Source of the DNA: Demequina sp. NBRC 110052
GTDB lineage: Bacteria > Actinomycetota > Actinomycetes > Actinomycetales > Demequinaceae
DNA: 64,000 bases
Direction: 5' to 3'
NCBI RefSeq assembly: GCF_002090075.1
Contig: NZ_BBRI01000004.1
Span: 124,001 to 188,000, forward strand
Each line of letters starts with the position of its first letter. Position 1 is the first letter of the stretch. The notes below the pieces were generated by a model. It made no database searches, was not told the origin of the DNA, and was given only the letters and a program-made list of their open reading frames with translations. Made by a program: the position numbers and the translations under genes. Shown here piece after piece: positions 53,557 through 62,262 of the stretch.

Positions 53557-55796
53557 ACGCGGCCAGTACGCCGGCGTTCGCGCTCGGCGTGCTCGCGACC
53601 CTCGTGGTCGTCGCGGTCGCGGGATTCATCTCGCTGTGGCGCGGAGGGCGCACGCGCGTCGCGCGGGACAGGGCTCTGACCCGCGAGCAGTCCCTCAGGC
53701 GGCAGTTCGACGCCGTGATGCAGTCGGCGCGGGACGGCGTCCTCATCACGACGCGCCAGGGCGAGGTCGTGCTCATGTCGGACACGGCCACGCATATCCT
53801 CGGCACCCCCCGGGACGAGGCCCTGGGCCGGTCGATCGCGCGACTGCCGTTGCGGGTCGTGGACGAGCGCATGCGACCCGTGCTCGCGCAGGAGGTGTTC
53901 CTGCCTGCGCACGACGACGAGACGCCCCGGATCGTGGGCGTGCCGGGCCGACGTGGCGCCGAGGACATCCGGTGGGTCCAGGTGCGTTCGCGCACTGTGG
54001 ATGACGACGCGGGGGAGCCGCTCGTCGTCACGACCATCATGGACACCTCTGGCCTGCGCGAGGCCGCCGAGGCCCTGCATCGCTCCGATGCGCAGTTCCG
54101 CAAGGCGATGGAGAACGCTCCGGTGGGGCTCGCCCTCGTTGACCTCGAGTGGCGCCTCATGGAGGTCAATCGCGCGTTCGCGGAGATGATGGGCTCGACC
54201 GTCGCGGCGCTGCGGGGCACGCCGTTCTCGGCGCTGTCGCACCCGCAGGATCTCGGTGCGGAGAACGACCAGCTGCAGCGGCTCTACGACGGCCACCAGA
54301 CGCGCTTCACCTGCGAGAAACGCTACGTGCGAGCCGACGGGAACGTCGTGTGGGCCGTGCTCGACGTTGGGCTCGTGCGCTACGCCGGCGGCTCGCCCGA
54401 CCACTATGTGGTGCAGGTGCGAGACAGCACGGACGACCGCATGAACTCGGAGCTGATGGCGCATCGGGCGATGCACGATCCGCTGACGGGGCTCGCGAAC
54501 CGCACCCTCCTGCAGGACGTCCTCCAGCAGCTTCTCACCAAGGCCGACGCGGTCGACACGGTCGGCGTCATCGCGGTGGACCTGGACGGCTTCAAGGGCC
54601 TGAACGACCGCTTCGGCCACGCGACCGGCGACAACGCTCTGGTGCACGTCGCAGGAGTGCTGCGCGCGGCGACCGCAGGGCTCGGCACCGTGTCCCGCAT
54701 CGGGGGCGACGAGTTCATCATCGTGGTGCAGGCCCCGGACTGCGGCCAGGCGATGAGCGACGTCGCCACGGCCATCCACGACGGGCTCAAGCGCCCGCTG
54801 CAGGTCAAGCGTCACCAGATCAATCTCCACGCATCGATCGGCGTGGCGCGGGCCGACGCCGAGCTCGTCGCGGGAGGCGCGTCGGCGCTGCTGACGGCCG
54901 CCGATGCGGCGATGTACCGCGCCAAGGCCTCGGGCAAGTCCCGCACAGAGATCTATCACCACTCGATGCGCAGTGCCACGGACTCGCAGAGCGCGCTCGC
55001 GCTCGAGCTCGACGGCGCGATCCGGCGCGGCGACCTGGTCCTGCACTATCAGCCTGTCTACGACCTCTCGAGCCGGCTCGTGGTGGGCTATGAGGCTCTC
55101 GTGCGCTGGCAGCACCCCACGCGAGGACTGCTGCTGCCAGGCGCGTTCCTCCCGCTGCTCGAGGACCGGAACCTCTCGGTGGCGCTCGGCACGGCCCTCG
55201 TGGAGCAGGCGGCGGAGTTCCTCTCGCGCCTGCCGGAGGACACGACGTGGGTGTCGCTCAACGTGTCCGCGGATCAGCTGGGCAACTCCGAGTTCGCGGA
55301 TCGCGTGCTCAGCTCGATCGGCCGCTACCACCTGAGCCCGCAGCGCATGGTCGTGGAACTGACCGAGGCGTCGCTGGTCGCGCCGAACACGCGCGTGCGT
55401 CACGAGCTCACTGAGCTGCGCAACGCGGGCGTGCCGATCCTGCTCGACGACTTCGGCACCGGAGTGTCGCCGCTCAGCTATCTGCGGGATCTGCCGGTCT
55501 CCGGCGTCAAGCTGGACATGTCGTTCGTCGCTGGCATCCCTGAGGATCCTGCGGGCGCGCGCGTCTCGCGTGCGCTGGGGGCGCTGGCGCGCGAACTGGG
55601 GCTCGCGACCATCGCTGAGGGCATCGAGACCGAGGCCCAGGCCGACTTCCTCGAGAGCTGCGGTTGGCGTCTGGGTCAGGGATGGCTGTTCGGAGTCGCG
55701 CAGTCGGGTCAGGCTCTGCTCGACCTCGCGCCAGCCACGACGGTCGGCCTCATCGACCCGCGCCCCCAAGAGTCGCAGGAGTTGGGCGCCGAGTAG
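53541..55796 (+). CDS. PAS-GGDEF-EAL cyclic di-GMP turnover protein
   Basis: A 751-residue signalling protein. One N-terminal membrane helix (AFALGVLATLVVVAVAGFISLW) is followed by two PAS-like sensor domains (~50-170 and ~180-300), a GGDEF domain (~310-465) and an EAL domain (~480-735). The cyclase motif is intact (SRIGGDEFI, ~residue 390) but the RxxD inhibitory site upstream is absent. The phosphodiesterase motif is intact: YEALVRWQHP (~517), LNVSADQL, ELTEASL, LLDDFGTG, GVKLDMSFV, AEGIETEAQ. It may therefore make and degrade c-di-GMP. ATG at 53541 lies 16 bases inside ftsK, preceded by GAGGAAG. Confidence 0.92.
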   Translation: MGGLLDAASTPAFALGVLATLVVVAVAGFISLWRGGRTRVARDRALTREQSLRRQFDAVMQSARDGVLITTRQGEVVLMSDTATHILGTPRDEALGRSIARLPLRVVDERMRPVLAQEVFLPAHDDETPRIVGVPGRRGAEDIRWVQVRSRTVDDDAGEPLVVTTIMDTSGLREAAEALHRSDAQFRKAMENAPVGLALVDLEWRLMEVNRAFAEMMGSTVAALRGTPFSALSHPQDLGAENDQLQRLYDGHQTRFTCEKRYVRADGNVVWAVLDVGLVRYAGGSPDHYVVQVRDSTDDRMNSELMAHRAMHDPLTGLANRTLLQDVLQQLLTKADAVDTVGVIAVDLDGFKGLNDRFGHATGDNALVHVAGVLRAATAGLGTVSRIGGDEFIIVVQAPDCGQAMSDVATAIHDGLKRPLQVKRHQINLHASIGVARADAELVAGGASALLTAADAAMYRAKASGKSRTEIYHHSMRSATDSQSALALELDGAIRRGDLVLHYQPVYDLSSRLVVGYEALVRWQHPTRGLLLPGAFLPLLEDRNLSVALGTALVEQAAEFLSRLPEDTTWVSLNVSADQLGNSEFADRVLSSIGRYHLSPQRMVVELTEASLVAPNTRVRHELTELRNAGVPILLDDFGTGVSPLSYLRDLPVSGVKLDMSFVAGIPEDPAGARVSRALGALARELGLATIAEGIETEAQADFLESCGWRLGQGWLFGVAQSGQALLDLAPATTVGLIDPRPQESQELGAE

Positions 55797-55797
55797 G

Positions 55798-57114
55798 TCA
55801 GGCGCCGCTGCGGTCCACGCGGTACATGTACGTCGCGAGGTGCTCGGCGGGCGTCGACCGTTCGGGAGCCTCGGTTCCGACGGCGGCGACGACGCGCGCG
55901 TGACGGGCCTGCACCTCGGCAGCGCTGAGCGTGCCGAGCCCCCCGTCTGTGCCGCTCAAGGCGTAGACCGCGTGCCCGCCTGATCGGTCGACCGTGGTCG
56001 CTGTCCATTCGACGCCGACGTCCACGTCGCCCGCGGGGGTGACGGCGAAGGTCGTCGTCAGCAGGACTCCGTTGCTGGTCTCCGGGACGCAGCAGCTCGA
56101 GGACTGGTTCGACAGGAAGTTGCCCAGACCGTACGCGACCCACATGCCATCGCCGCCCGGTCCACCGTCGAGCTTCACGATCGGCTGAGGCACGTGCGCG
56201 TGGTGGCCGATGTAGAGGTCCACGACGCCCGACTGCGCGATCTGCTTCGCGATCGACTCCTGGGCAGCGGTCGGCAGCGTGCGGTACTCGACGCAGCAGT
56301 GCGTCGAGGCGATGACCACGTCCGCGCCCTGGTCGCGCGCCTCCTGGGCGGCCTCGATGATGGGCGACGCGTCGGCGGCGTTCGCGTCGAACAGGTTGAC
56401 CGAGTACGGCTCGCTCACCGGCAAACCGTTGGTGCCGTACGCGTACGAGATATGGGCCACCGTCACGTGCGCCCCGGCCTCGCCGACCTCGTACATCTGC
56501 ACCGAGGCTGCCTCGTCAGCGGTGCGGGCAGTGCCGGCGTACCCGAGGCCCTGCGCCTCGAACGCGTCGATGGTCGCGACGACCCCGTCGAAGCCGCGGT
56601 CCACCGAGTGGTTCGACGCGGTGGAGCAGCCGTCCCACCCGGTGCGCGCGAGGTCGCGCACGAGCTGCACGGGCGCGCCGAACACCGGATAGCTCGTGAT
56701 CCGGCCCTGGTCGGGCGCCACGGGCACCTCCATGTGGCACAGCGCAAGGTCCGCGCCCGCGATGTAGTCGCGCACCCCCGCCATCAGGGGCGTGTAGTCG
56801 TAGCCGTCGCCCGTGGCGGCCGACGTGTTGACGGGACTGTGCGGCAGCACGTCGCCGGCCGCCACCAGCGTGAACTCGACGTTCGGGGGCTCGGGCTCCG
56901 GCGTGGAAACGTCCGACGCGGTGGGCGCCGGCGTCGCTGTGGCCGCCACGCGCTCGGGCGCGGGGGAGGCCGACCTGGCCGCCGCGTCGGGCATGGTCAG
57001 GCCGGACATGCCGACGAGCGCGAGAGCGAGCGCCAGGCCCGCAAGCCCCGCCAGCGCGGCGCGCGCCACACCGGGCCCGAGGGCAGCGGTGCGGCGCGAG
57101 TGTCGGCGGGACAT
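55798..57114 (-). CDS. CapA family extracellular metallophosphatase-like protein
   Basis: A 438-residue secreted protein. A signal anchor (LAGLAGLALALALVGMSGL) and a Thr/Pro-rich linker precede the CapA/PGA_cap domain. The domain has FTLVAAGDVLPHSPVN, ALCHMEVPVAP, CSTASNHSVDRGFDGV, VVIASTHCCVEYR and DLYIGHHAHVPQPIVKLDGG, whose Asp, His and Asn form the calcineurin-like metal site. In Bacillus CapA takes part in poly-gamma-glutamate synthesis or export. No capBC genes are present, so the role here is open. It is divergent from pgsA and ends one base from the GGDEF-EAL gene. Confidence 0.88.
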   Translation of the reverse strand: MSRRHSRRTAALGPGVARAALAGLAGLALALALVGMSGLTMPDAAARSASPAPERVAATATPAPTASDVSTPEPEPPNVEFTLVAAGDVLPHSPVNTSAATGDGYDYTPLMAGVRDYIAGADLALCHMEVPVAPDQGRITSYPVFGAPVQLVRDLARTGWDGCSTASNHSVDRGFDGVVATIDAFEAQGLGYAGTARTADEAASVQMYEVGEAGAHVTVAHISYAYGTNGLPVSEPYSVNLFDANAADASPIIEAAQEARDQGADVVIASTHCCVEYRTLPTAAQESIAKQIAQSGVVDLYIGHHAHVPQPIVKLDGGPGGDGMWVAYGLGNFLSNQSSSCCVPETSNGVLLTTTFAVTPAGDVDVGVEWTATTVDRSGGHAVYALSGTDGGLGTLSAAEVQARHARVVAAVGTEAPERSTPAEHLATYMYRVDRSGA

Positions 57115-57120
57115 GCGTGC

Positions 57121-57160
57121 ATTATCGCCTGCCGAGGGAAGCCCCGAGCGCCGCTAGGGT
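57121..57160. promoter_or_regulatory. Overlapping divergent leaderless promoters, capA-like and pgsA genes
   Basis: On the minus strand GATAAT (57126-57121) ends 6 bases before the ATG at 57114. On the plus strand TAGGGT (57155-57160) ends 6 bases before the GTG at 57167. The -10 boxes are only 28 bases apart, so the two polymerase sites must overlap. Confidence 0.6.
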
Positions 57161-57166
57161 GAGTGC

Positions 57167-57769
57167 GTGACCTCAGCGCTGCCGAACGTCCTCACCGTGC
57201 TGCGGCTCGTCGCCGTGCCGGTGATGGTGGCGATGCTGATCGCGGACGACGGCGCGCACGGCGCGTACCGGTGGGCTGCTCTCGCCCTGTTCGCCGGTGC
57301 CGCGGCGACCGACTTCCTCGACGGCTACCTGGCACGTCGCTGGGAGGTTGTGAGCGACTTCGGCAAGCTCGCCGACCCGATCGCCGACAAAGCCCTCGTG
57401 CTGGCCGCGCTGGCGATGCTGAGCGTGGTCGACGGGCTGCCGTGGTGGCCGCTCGCCCTCGTCGCCTTCAGGGAGGTCTACGTCACGGTGGGCCGCCTCA
57501 TGGTTGCGGGCGACGTCGTCATTCCCGCATCGCCGGGCGGCAAGCTCAAGACCTTCCTCCAGGTCGTCGCGATCGGGCTTCTCATGTGGCCCGGAGCGCC
57601 AGGATGGCTGCTCGCCGTCGGCTGGTGGACCCTCGTCGTCTCGACGCTGATCGCGGTGGCCACCGGAGTCGACTACGCCGTCCGGATCGCCCGCGCGCGC
57701 CGTGCCGACCCTCCGCAGAAGGGCGAGCGGCGCGTGCCTGAGGCGGGCGCGGGGGGATTCCAGCCGTGA
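57167..57769 (+). CDS. pgsA: CDP-diacylglycerol-glycerol-3-phosphate phosphatidyltransferase
   Basis: A 200-residue membrane enzyme of the CDP-alcohol phosphatidyltransferase family, which commits CDP-diacylglycerol to phosphatidylglycerol. The catalytic motif D-x2-DG-x2-AR-x8-G-x3-D-x3-D is complete in ATDFLDGYLARRWEVVSDFG with KLADPIADKA. About five or six helices flank it. The alcohol acceptor is inferred as glycerol-3-phosphate from length and the conserved pgsA-cinA-clgR-recA order. It overlaps cinA by GTGA. It uses the product of CdsA encoded at 16-17 kb. Confidence 0.93.
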   Translation: MTSALPNVLTVLRLVAVPVMVAMLIADDGAHGAYRWAALALFAGAAATDFLDGYLARRWEVVSDFGKLADPIADKALVLAALAMLSVVDGLPWWPLALVAFREVYVTVGRLMVAGDVVIPASPGGKLKTFLQVVAIGLLMWPGAPGWLLAVGWWTLVVSTLIAVATGVDYAVRIARARRADPPQKGERRVPEAGAGGFQP

Positions 57770-58254
57770 CCTCGGGGCTCGCGAGCGAAGTAGTCGAGGC
57801 CGCAGTGGCCCACGGGCTCACCCTCGGCTGCGCCGAGTCTCTGACCGGAGGCGCGGTGTCTGCCGCGCTTGTGGGGGTGCCGGGCGCCTCTGCCGCGGTG
57901 CGTGGGGGGATCGTCGCGTATGCGATGGACGCCAAGCACGATCTGCTCGGCGTGGGCGAAGATCTGCTCGCCGGGCCCGGTCCCGTCTCGCGCGAGACGG
58001 CCGAGGCGATGGCTGCGGGCGCGCGCCGCGCGCTCGGCGTCGACATCGCCGTGTCGACCACGGGTGTCGCGGGTCCCGAGCCCCATGGGGGCGCGCCCGT
58101 CGGCACCGTCTGGATCGGGGTCTCCTCGGCGCACGGCGAGCATGCGAGCGAGATCCACGCGCCCGGCGCCCGTGAGTCAGTGAGGCACGCGGCCGTCGAG
58201 GCCGCCCTGGCGGCTCTCAGGAACGAGATCGCGCGAGTGTTCACCGCGCCGTAA
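57766..58254 (+). CDS. cinA: CinA-like C-terminal domain nicotinamide-nucleotide amidase
   Basis: A 162-residue single-domain CinA (PncC type) that deamidates NMN to NaMN for pyridine nucleotide recycling. [58 protein letters not shown] and GTVWIGVSS are typical. The N-terminal COG1058 domain of full CinA is absent, as usual in actinobacteria. GTG at 57766 overlaps the pgsA stop. Confidence 0.93.
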   Translation: MTSGLASEVVEAAVAHGLTLGCAESLTGGAVSAALVGVPGASAAVRGGIVAYAMDAKHDLLGVGEDLLAGPGPVSRETAEAMAAGARRALGVDIAVSTTGVAGPEPHGGAPVGTVWIGVSSAHGEHASEIHAPGARESVRHAAVEAALAALRNEIARVFTAP

Positions 58255-58342
58255 CAGGCGCGTAGCCTGCGGGAACAACACTCCGGTAGTGTGCGTTGTG
58301 TCAGTCATGGATCGTGGACTGATGCCGGTGAAGGGAGGACGC

Positions 58343-58654
58343 ATGCCGATTCTACGCAATGAGCTGGGCGACGTCCTCCGTGAGGCACGCCTGACGCAGG
58401 GGCGCACGCTGCGCGACATCTCGTCAGCGGCACGCGTCTCGCTCGGGTATTTGTCCGAGGTCGAGCGCGGCCAGAAGGAAGCCTCATCCGAGTTGCTGGC
58501 GTCGATCTCCGACGCTCTCGACGTCCCGATGTCGGAGCTGCTGCGCGAGGTCTCCGACCGCTTCGCCTCCGCCGAGTCGCTCGACGTCGTCTCCGTCATG
58601 CCGATCATCCCTGACACGGCCGAGGAGCTCCTCGACTCGATGCACGGCCGCTGA
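58343..58654 (+). CDS. clgR: ClgR-like helix-turn-helix regulator
   Basis: A 103-residue XRE-type regulator. The HTH reads [48 protein letters not shown], nearly identical to ClgR, which activates clp protease genes and, in corynebacteria, recA-linked genes. The C-terminal ~35 residues are acidic and variable. ATG at 58343 follows GGGAGGAC. TAGTGT (58287-58292) may be its -10. Its place between cinA and recA matches other actinobacteria. Confidence 0.9.
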   Translation: MPILRNELGDVLREARLTQGRTLRDISSAARVSLGYLSEVERGQKEASSELLASISDALDVPMSELLREVSDRFASAESLDVVSVMPIIPDTAEELLDSMHGR

Positions 58655-58730
58655 GCCGCATCGGGGCCCACGTCTACCGCCATGCGTGCCGACCGATGCC
58701 CGGTCGCACTGTCGTGAGACGTCATCGATC

Positions 58731-58964
58731 ATGAGGCACAGTCAGTTCTGGACGCTGATGGACGCCGTCTTCGGCGAGGCGTACGCGCCCACGCTCGCGC
58801 GCGAGCTCGTCATCACCAGGCTTGGCTCGCGCACTGCGGCGGTAGCGCTCGCCGAGGGCGAGGCGCCACGCGACGTGTGGCACGCGCTGTGCGACGAGAT
58901 GGACGTGCCGCTGGACAAGCGCGACGGCGGGGACCGCACCCGCACCGTGCCGCCTCGCCGCTGA
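58731..58964 (+). CDS. DUF3046 family protein
   Basis: A 77-residue protein of an actinobacterial family usually found directly before recA. MRHSQFWTLMDAVFGEAYAPTLARELVITRLGSRTA and APRDVWHALCDEMDVP match the family. ATG at 58731 starts the conserved block. No function is known. Confidence 0.88.
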   Translation: MRHSQFWTLMDAVFGEAYAPTLARELVITRLGSRTAAVALAEGEAPRDVWHALCDEMDVPLDKRDGGDRTRTVPPRR

Positions 58965-58988
58965 GGCACGACGCGCCCGGCGTGTCGC

Positions 58989-59018
58989 TTGCGCCCGTTC
59001 GAACATTCGTTCGATAAT
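58989..59018 (+). promoter_or_regulatory. recA promoter with perfect SOS box
   Basis: TTGCGC (58989-58994) and GATAAT (59013-59018) are 18 bases apart. Between them, reaching into the -10, lies TCGAAC-ATTC-GTTCGA (58999-59014), a perfect actinobacterial LexA site. Bound LexA would block the promoter until DNA damage. The leader to the ATG at 59151 is about 125 bases. Confidence 0.88.
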
Positions 59019-59150
59019 CGTCCACAGGGCGCGGCGGTCTCTCCGGTCTCCCCAGCGGGGGCCCTAGATCCGCCGATGTCAGAGGCGCCGCATAGCGTCG
59101 TCATGGACGTCGGGGAACCGACGACGACACGTGAGACAGGGAGTTCCACC

Positions 59151-60197
59151 ATGGCACAGGCAGCAGACCGCTCGAAGGCGCTCGAGGCAGCGCTCGGACA
59201 GATCGACCGCCAGTTCGGCAAGGGCTCGGCGATGCGCCTGGGCGACCAGCAGCGCGTGCCCGTCGAGGCCATCCCCACGGGATCGCTCTCGCTCGACATC
59301 GCGCTCGGCATCGGCGGACTCCCGCGCGGACGCGTCGTCGAGATCTACGGACCCGAGTCGTCGGGTAAGACGACTGTCGCCCTGCACGCGGTCGCGAACG
59401 TCCAGAAGGCTGGCGGCACCGCCGCGTTCGTGGACGCCGAGCACGCGCTCGACCCCGAATACGCCAAGAAGCTCGGGGTGGACACCGACAACCTCATCGT
59501 CTCCCAGCCGGACACCGGCGAGCAGGCGCTCGAGATCGCGGACATCCTGATCCGCTCGGGCGGCGTGGACATCCTCGTCATCGACTCGGTCGCAGCGCTC
59601 GTGCCTAAGGCCGAGATCGAGGGCGAGATGGGTGACTCGCACGTGGGTCTCCAGGCGCGCCTCATGTCCCAGGCGCTGCGCAAGATCACCGGTGCGTTGA
59701 ACACGACCGGCACCACCGCCATCTTCATCAACCAGCTGCGCGAGAAGATCGGCGTGTTCTTCGGCTCGCCCGAGACGACGACGGGCGGAAAGGCGCTCAA
59801 GTTCTATGCGTCGGTCCGCCTCGACGTGCGCCGCATCGAGACCCTCAAGGAGGGCACCGAGCCCGTGGGTAACCGCACCCGTGTGAAGGTCGTCAAGAAC
59901 AAGGTCGCCCCGCCGTTCAAGCAGGCCGAGTTCGACATCCTCTACGGCCAGGGCATCTCGAAGGAGGGCGGCATCATCGACCTCGGCGTCGAGCACGGCT
60001 TCGTCAAGAAGTCGGGAGCCTGGTACACGTACGAGGGCGATCAGCTCGGCCAGGGCAAGGAGAACGCCCGCCACTTCCTCAAGGACAACCCGGAGCTGGC
60101 CGTCGAGATCGAGCAGAAGGTCAAGGCCAAGCTCGGAGTCGGCGTCATGCCTGAGGGAGGCGCGGACGCCGAGGAGCTGGAGAAGGCGGACTTCTGA
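59151..60197 (+). CDS. recA: Recombinase RecA
   Basis: A 348-residue strand-exchange ATPase and LexA co-protease. Walker [75 protein letters not shown] and [22 protein letters not shown] are canonical. The C-terminus is acidic ([13 protein letters not shown]). ATG at 59151 follows CAGGGAG and gives the usual [16 protein letters not shown] start. An in-frame ATG at 59076 would add a non-homologous extension. No intein is present. Confidence 0.97.
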   Translation: MAQAADRSKALEAALGQIDRQFGKGSAMRLGDQQRVPVEAIPTGSLSLDIALGIGGLPRGRVVEIYGPESSGKTTVALHAVANVQKAGGTAAFVDAEHALDPEYAKKLGVDTDNLIVSQPDTGEQALEIADILIRSGGVDILVIDSVAALVPKAEIEGEMGDSHVGLQARLMSQALRKITGALNTTGTTAIFINQLREKIGVFFGSPETTTGGKALKFYASVRLDVRRIETLKEGTEPVGNRTRVKVVKNKVAPPFKQAEFDILYGQGISKEGGIIDLGVEHGFVKKSGAWYTYEGDQLGQGKENARHFLKDNPELAVEIEQKVKAKLGVGVMPEGGADAEELEKADF

Positions 60198-60754
60198 GTC
60201 CCCGGCGCGCGCCGCGCGCCGGCGCCGATCGCGACGGAGCGTCGCCGCGGCGTTCCGGCGGCGCGGGCCTGCCCGAGGGCCCAGGGGAGCGGGCGAGGGA
60301 GATCGCGCTGCGGCTGCTGACGCACTCGCAGCGATCCGAGGCGCAGCTCCGCGAGGGGCTCGTGTCGCGCGAGGTCGAGCCGGCGCTCGCCGACGAGATC
60401 ATCGAGCGCTACCGCGAGGTCGGCCTGCTCGACGACGCGGCCCTGGCTAGCGCGATCGCGCGCACCCGCCACCGAGAGCGCGGTCGTTCGCGCCGCGCGG
60501 TCGGTGAGGAGCTCCGCCGCAAGGGCTTCTCGCATGAGCACATCGAGGCCGCGCTCGAGCAGATCACGGCGGATGACGAGCGGGAGGCCGCGACAGAGCT
60601 CGCCCGCCGTCGGTGGGACCAGCTCGGATCGGTGCCTCACGACGCGCGGGTGCGCCGCGTGGTCGGGATGCTCGGGCGACGGGGATATCCGCCGTCTCTG
60701 GCATTCGATATCGTGAAGTCCCTTCAACGTGCCGATACTGAAGGGGACACCTGA
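60194..60754 (+). CDS. recX: Recombination regulator RecX with a non-canonical (CTG) start
   Basis: A ~186-residue RecA modulator with three-helix repeats: [20 protein letters not shown] then [20 protein letters not shown], then [22 protein letters not shown] and [22 protein letters not shown]. The reading frame is closed by TGA at 60152. Between there and GTG 60362 there is no ATG, GTG or TTG, yet the first repeat begins near 60285, upstream of 60362. CTG at 60194 overlaps the recA stop as CTGA, the same geometry as the genome's ATGA/GTGA couplings, and AGAAGGCGG precedes it. CTG 60269, or GTG 60362 with loss of repeat 1, are alternatives. Confidence 0.8.
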   Translation: MSPRRAPRAGADRDGASPRRSGGAGLPEGPGERAREIALRLLTHSQRSEAQLREGLVSREVEPALADEIIERYREVGLLDDAALASAIARTRHRERGRSRRAVGEELRRKGFSHEHIEAALEQITADDEREAATELARRRWDQLGSVPHDARVRRVVGMLGRRGYPPSLAFDIVKSLQRADTEGDT

Positions 60755-60778
60755 CGGCGAGCGGATGAGGAGGAGCTC

Positions 60779-62260
60779 TTGCCCACGTCCGTGTTGATCG
60801 TCCTCCTGCTCGGGGCGTCTCTCGTCGCACTGCTCCTCGTGCAGTTCGCACGGCGCGAGGCCGCCGCGGAGCGCGAGTCGGGCCGCCGAGAGTCTGACCT
60901 CCTGCGCGCAGAGGCGCGCGAGCTCATGGCCGAGGCCCAGCGTCGCGAGGAGCGAGTGATCGAGCGCGAGAAGGAGCAGGCGGCAGACCACCGTCACTCG
61001 CGCGAGTACGCGCGCACGCTCGACGCGCGAGTCGAGGCGATCGCGCGCGACGAGCGCAAGATCGACGACGAGCGTGCCGCGCTCGCGCGCGATCGTGCAC
61101 AGCTGCGTGCGGATCACGCCCGCGAGCTCGCGGCAGTCGCCCAGCTCGACCCCGATCAAGTCCGCGCGGACCTGCGCACCGCGTTGCTCGAGGAGGCGAG
61201 GCTCGACGCACGCGCCGAGCTGAGGCGCCTCGAGAAGCGCACCGCGGCTGACGCGAAGCAGCGGGTGCGTCAGATCATGGTCGACGCGATGCAGCGTCAG
61301 GTCGGCGAGACCACCACGCACGCGACCACGACGTGGATCGAGCTGCCCTCCGAGGAGATGAAGGGCCGGATCATCGGACGCGAGGGACGCAACATCCGCG
61401 CGTTCGAAGCGCTCACGGGAGTCAACGTCATCGTCGAGGAGACCGTGGATGCAGTTCAGCTCTCGTCGTTCGACGTGCAGCGCCGCGAGATCGCGGAGGT
61501 GACGCTGCGCGCCCTTATCGAGGACGGCCGCATCCAGCCCCAGCGGATCGAGGCGGCGTACACGCGGGCGCTCGTCGGCGCCGACGAGCGCCATCGTCAG
61601 GCAGGGCTCGACGCGATCGACGAGGCGGGCGTCCGCGGCCTCCCCATGGCCGTCGTCGACACACTCGGCCGGCTGCGGCTGCGCACCTCGTTCGGGCAGA
61701 CAGTGCTCGCACATCTGGTCGAGTGTGCGGGCCTCGCGGCGGATCTGGCGCAGGCGATCGGCGCCGACGTCGAGCGCGCGCGCCGTGCCGCGTTCCTGCA
61801 CGACATCGGCAAGGCCTTCACGCACGAACGCCCGGGCACGCACGCGCAGATCGGCGCCGCCTTCGTCGCGGAGCAGGGGGAGGACGCGGTGGTCGTCAAC
61901 GCGGTCGCTGCGCATCACGACGAGGTGCCGCTCGAGAGCATCGAGGCCGTGCTGGTGCAGATCGCGGATGCCATGTCCGCTGGACGTCCCGGTGCGCGCC
62001 GCGACGACCTGGATGCGTACGTGCAGCGCATGGAGAGCCTCGAGAAGCTCGTCGGCGAGCACGCGGGCGTCGCGCGTGCGGTGGCGATGTCCGCAGGCCG
62101 CGAGCTGCGCGTGGTGGTGGAGCCCGACGAGGTGGACGACGAGGGCGTCCGGTCCCTGGCGCGTACAATTGCTGAGCACATCAGCCAGGACTTCACGTTC
62201 CCCGGAGAGATCAAGGTGACGGTGATCCGCGAGCTTCGCGCGGACGCCGTCGCAGGATAG
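60779..62260 (+). CDS. rny: Ribonuclease Y
   Basis: A 493-residue membrane-anchored endoribonuclease that starts mRNA decay. An N-terminal helix ([18 protein letters not shown]) and a long charged coiled coil (~25-170) come first. A KH domain ([31 protein letters not shown]) and an HD domain ([42 protein letters not shown]) follow. TTG at 60779 follows AGGAGGAG. It lies between recX and miaB, where many actinobacteria have nothing, so its presence marks a lineage with RNase Y beside RNase J. Confidence 0.94.
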   Translation: MPTSVLIVLLLGASLVALLLVQFARREAAAERESGRRESDLLRAEARELMAEAQRREERVIEREKEQAADHRHSREYARTLDARVEAIARDERKIDDERAALARDRAQLRADHARELAAVAQLDPDQVRADLRTALLEEARLDARAELRRLEKRTAADAKQRVRQIMVDAMQRQVGETTTHATTTWIELPSEEMKGRIIGREGRNIRAFEALTGVNVIVEETVDAVQLSSFDVQRREIAEVTLRALIEDGRIQPQRIEAAYTRALVGADERHRQAGLDAIDEAGVRGLPMAVVDTLGRLRLRTSFGQTVLAHLVECAGLAADLAQAIGADVERARRAAFLHDIGKAFTHERPGTHAQIGAAFVAEQGEDAVVVNAVAAHHDEVPLESIEAVLVQIADAMSAGRPGARRDDLDAYVQRMESLEKLVGEHAGVARAVAMSAGRELRVVVEPDEVDDEGVRSLARTIAEHISQDFTFPGEIKVTVIRELRADAVAG

Positions 62261-62262
62261 GC

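Noticed and set aside
53553..55769. 738-codon minus-strand frame opposite the GGDEF-EAL gene
   Set aside because: It is an antisense shadow of a gene with complete catalytic motifs.
57766..58254. cinA as a truncated pseudogene
   Set aside because: The single amidase domain is complete and this short form is normal in actinobacteria.
59073..59150. Longer recA starting upstream of 59151
   Set aside because: The added residues are not homologous to RecA, and a good ribosome-binding site precedes 59151.
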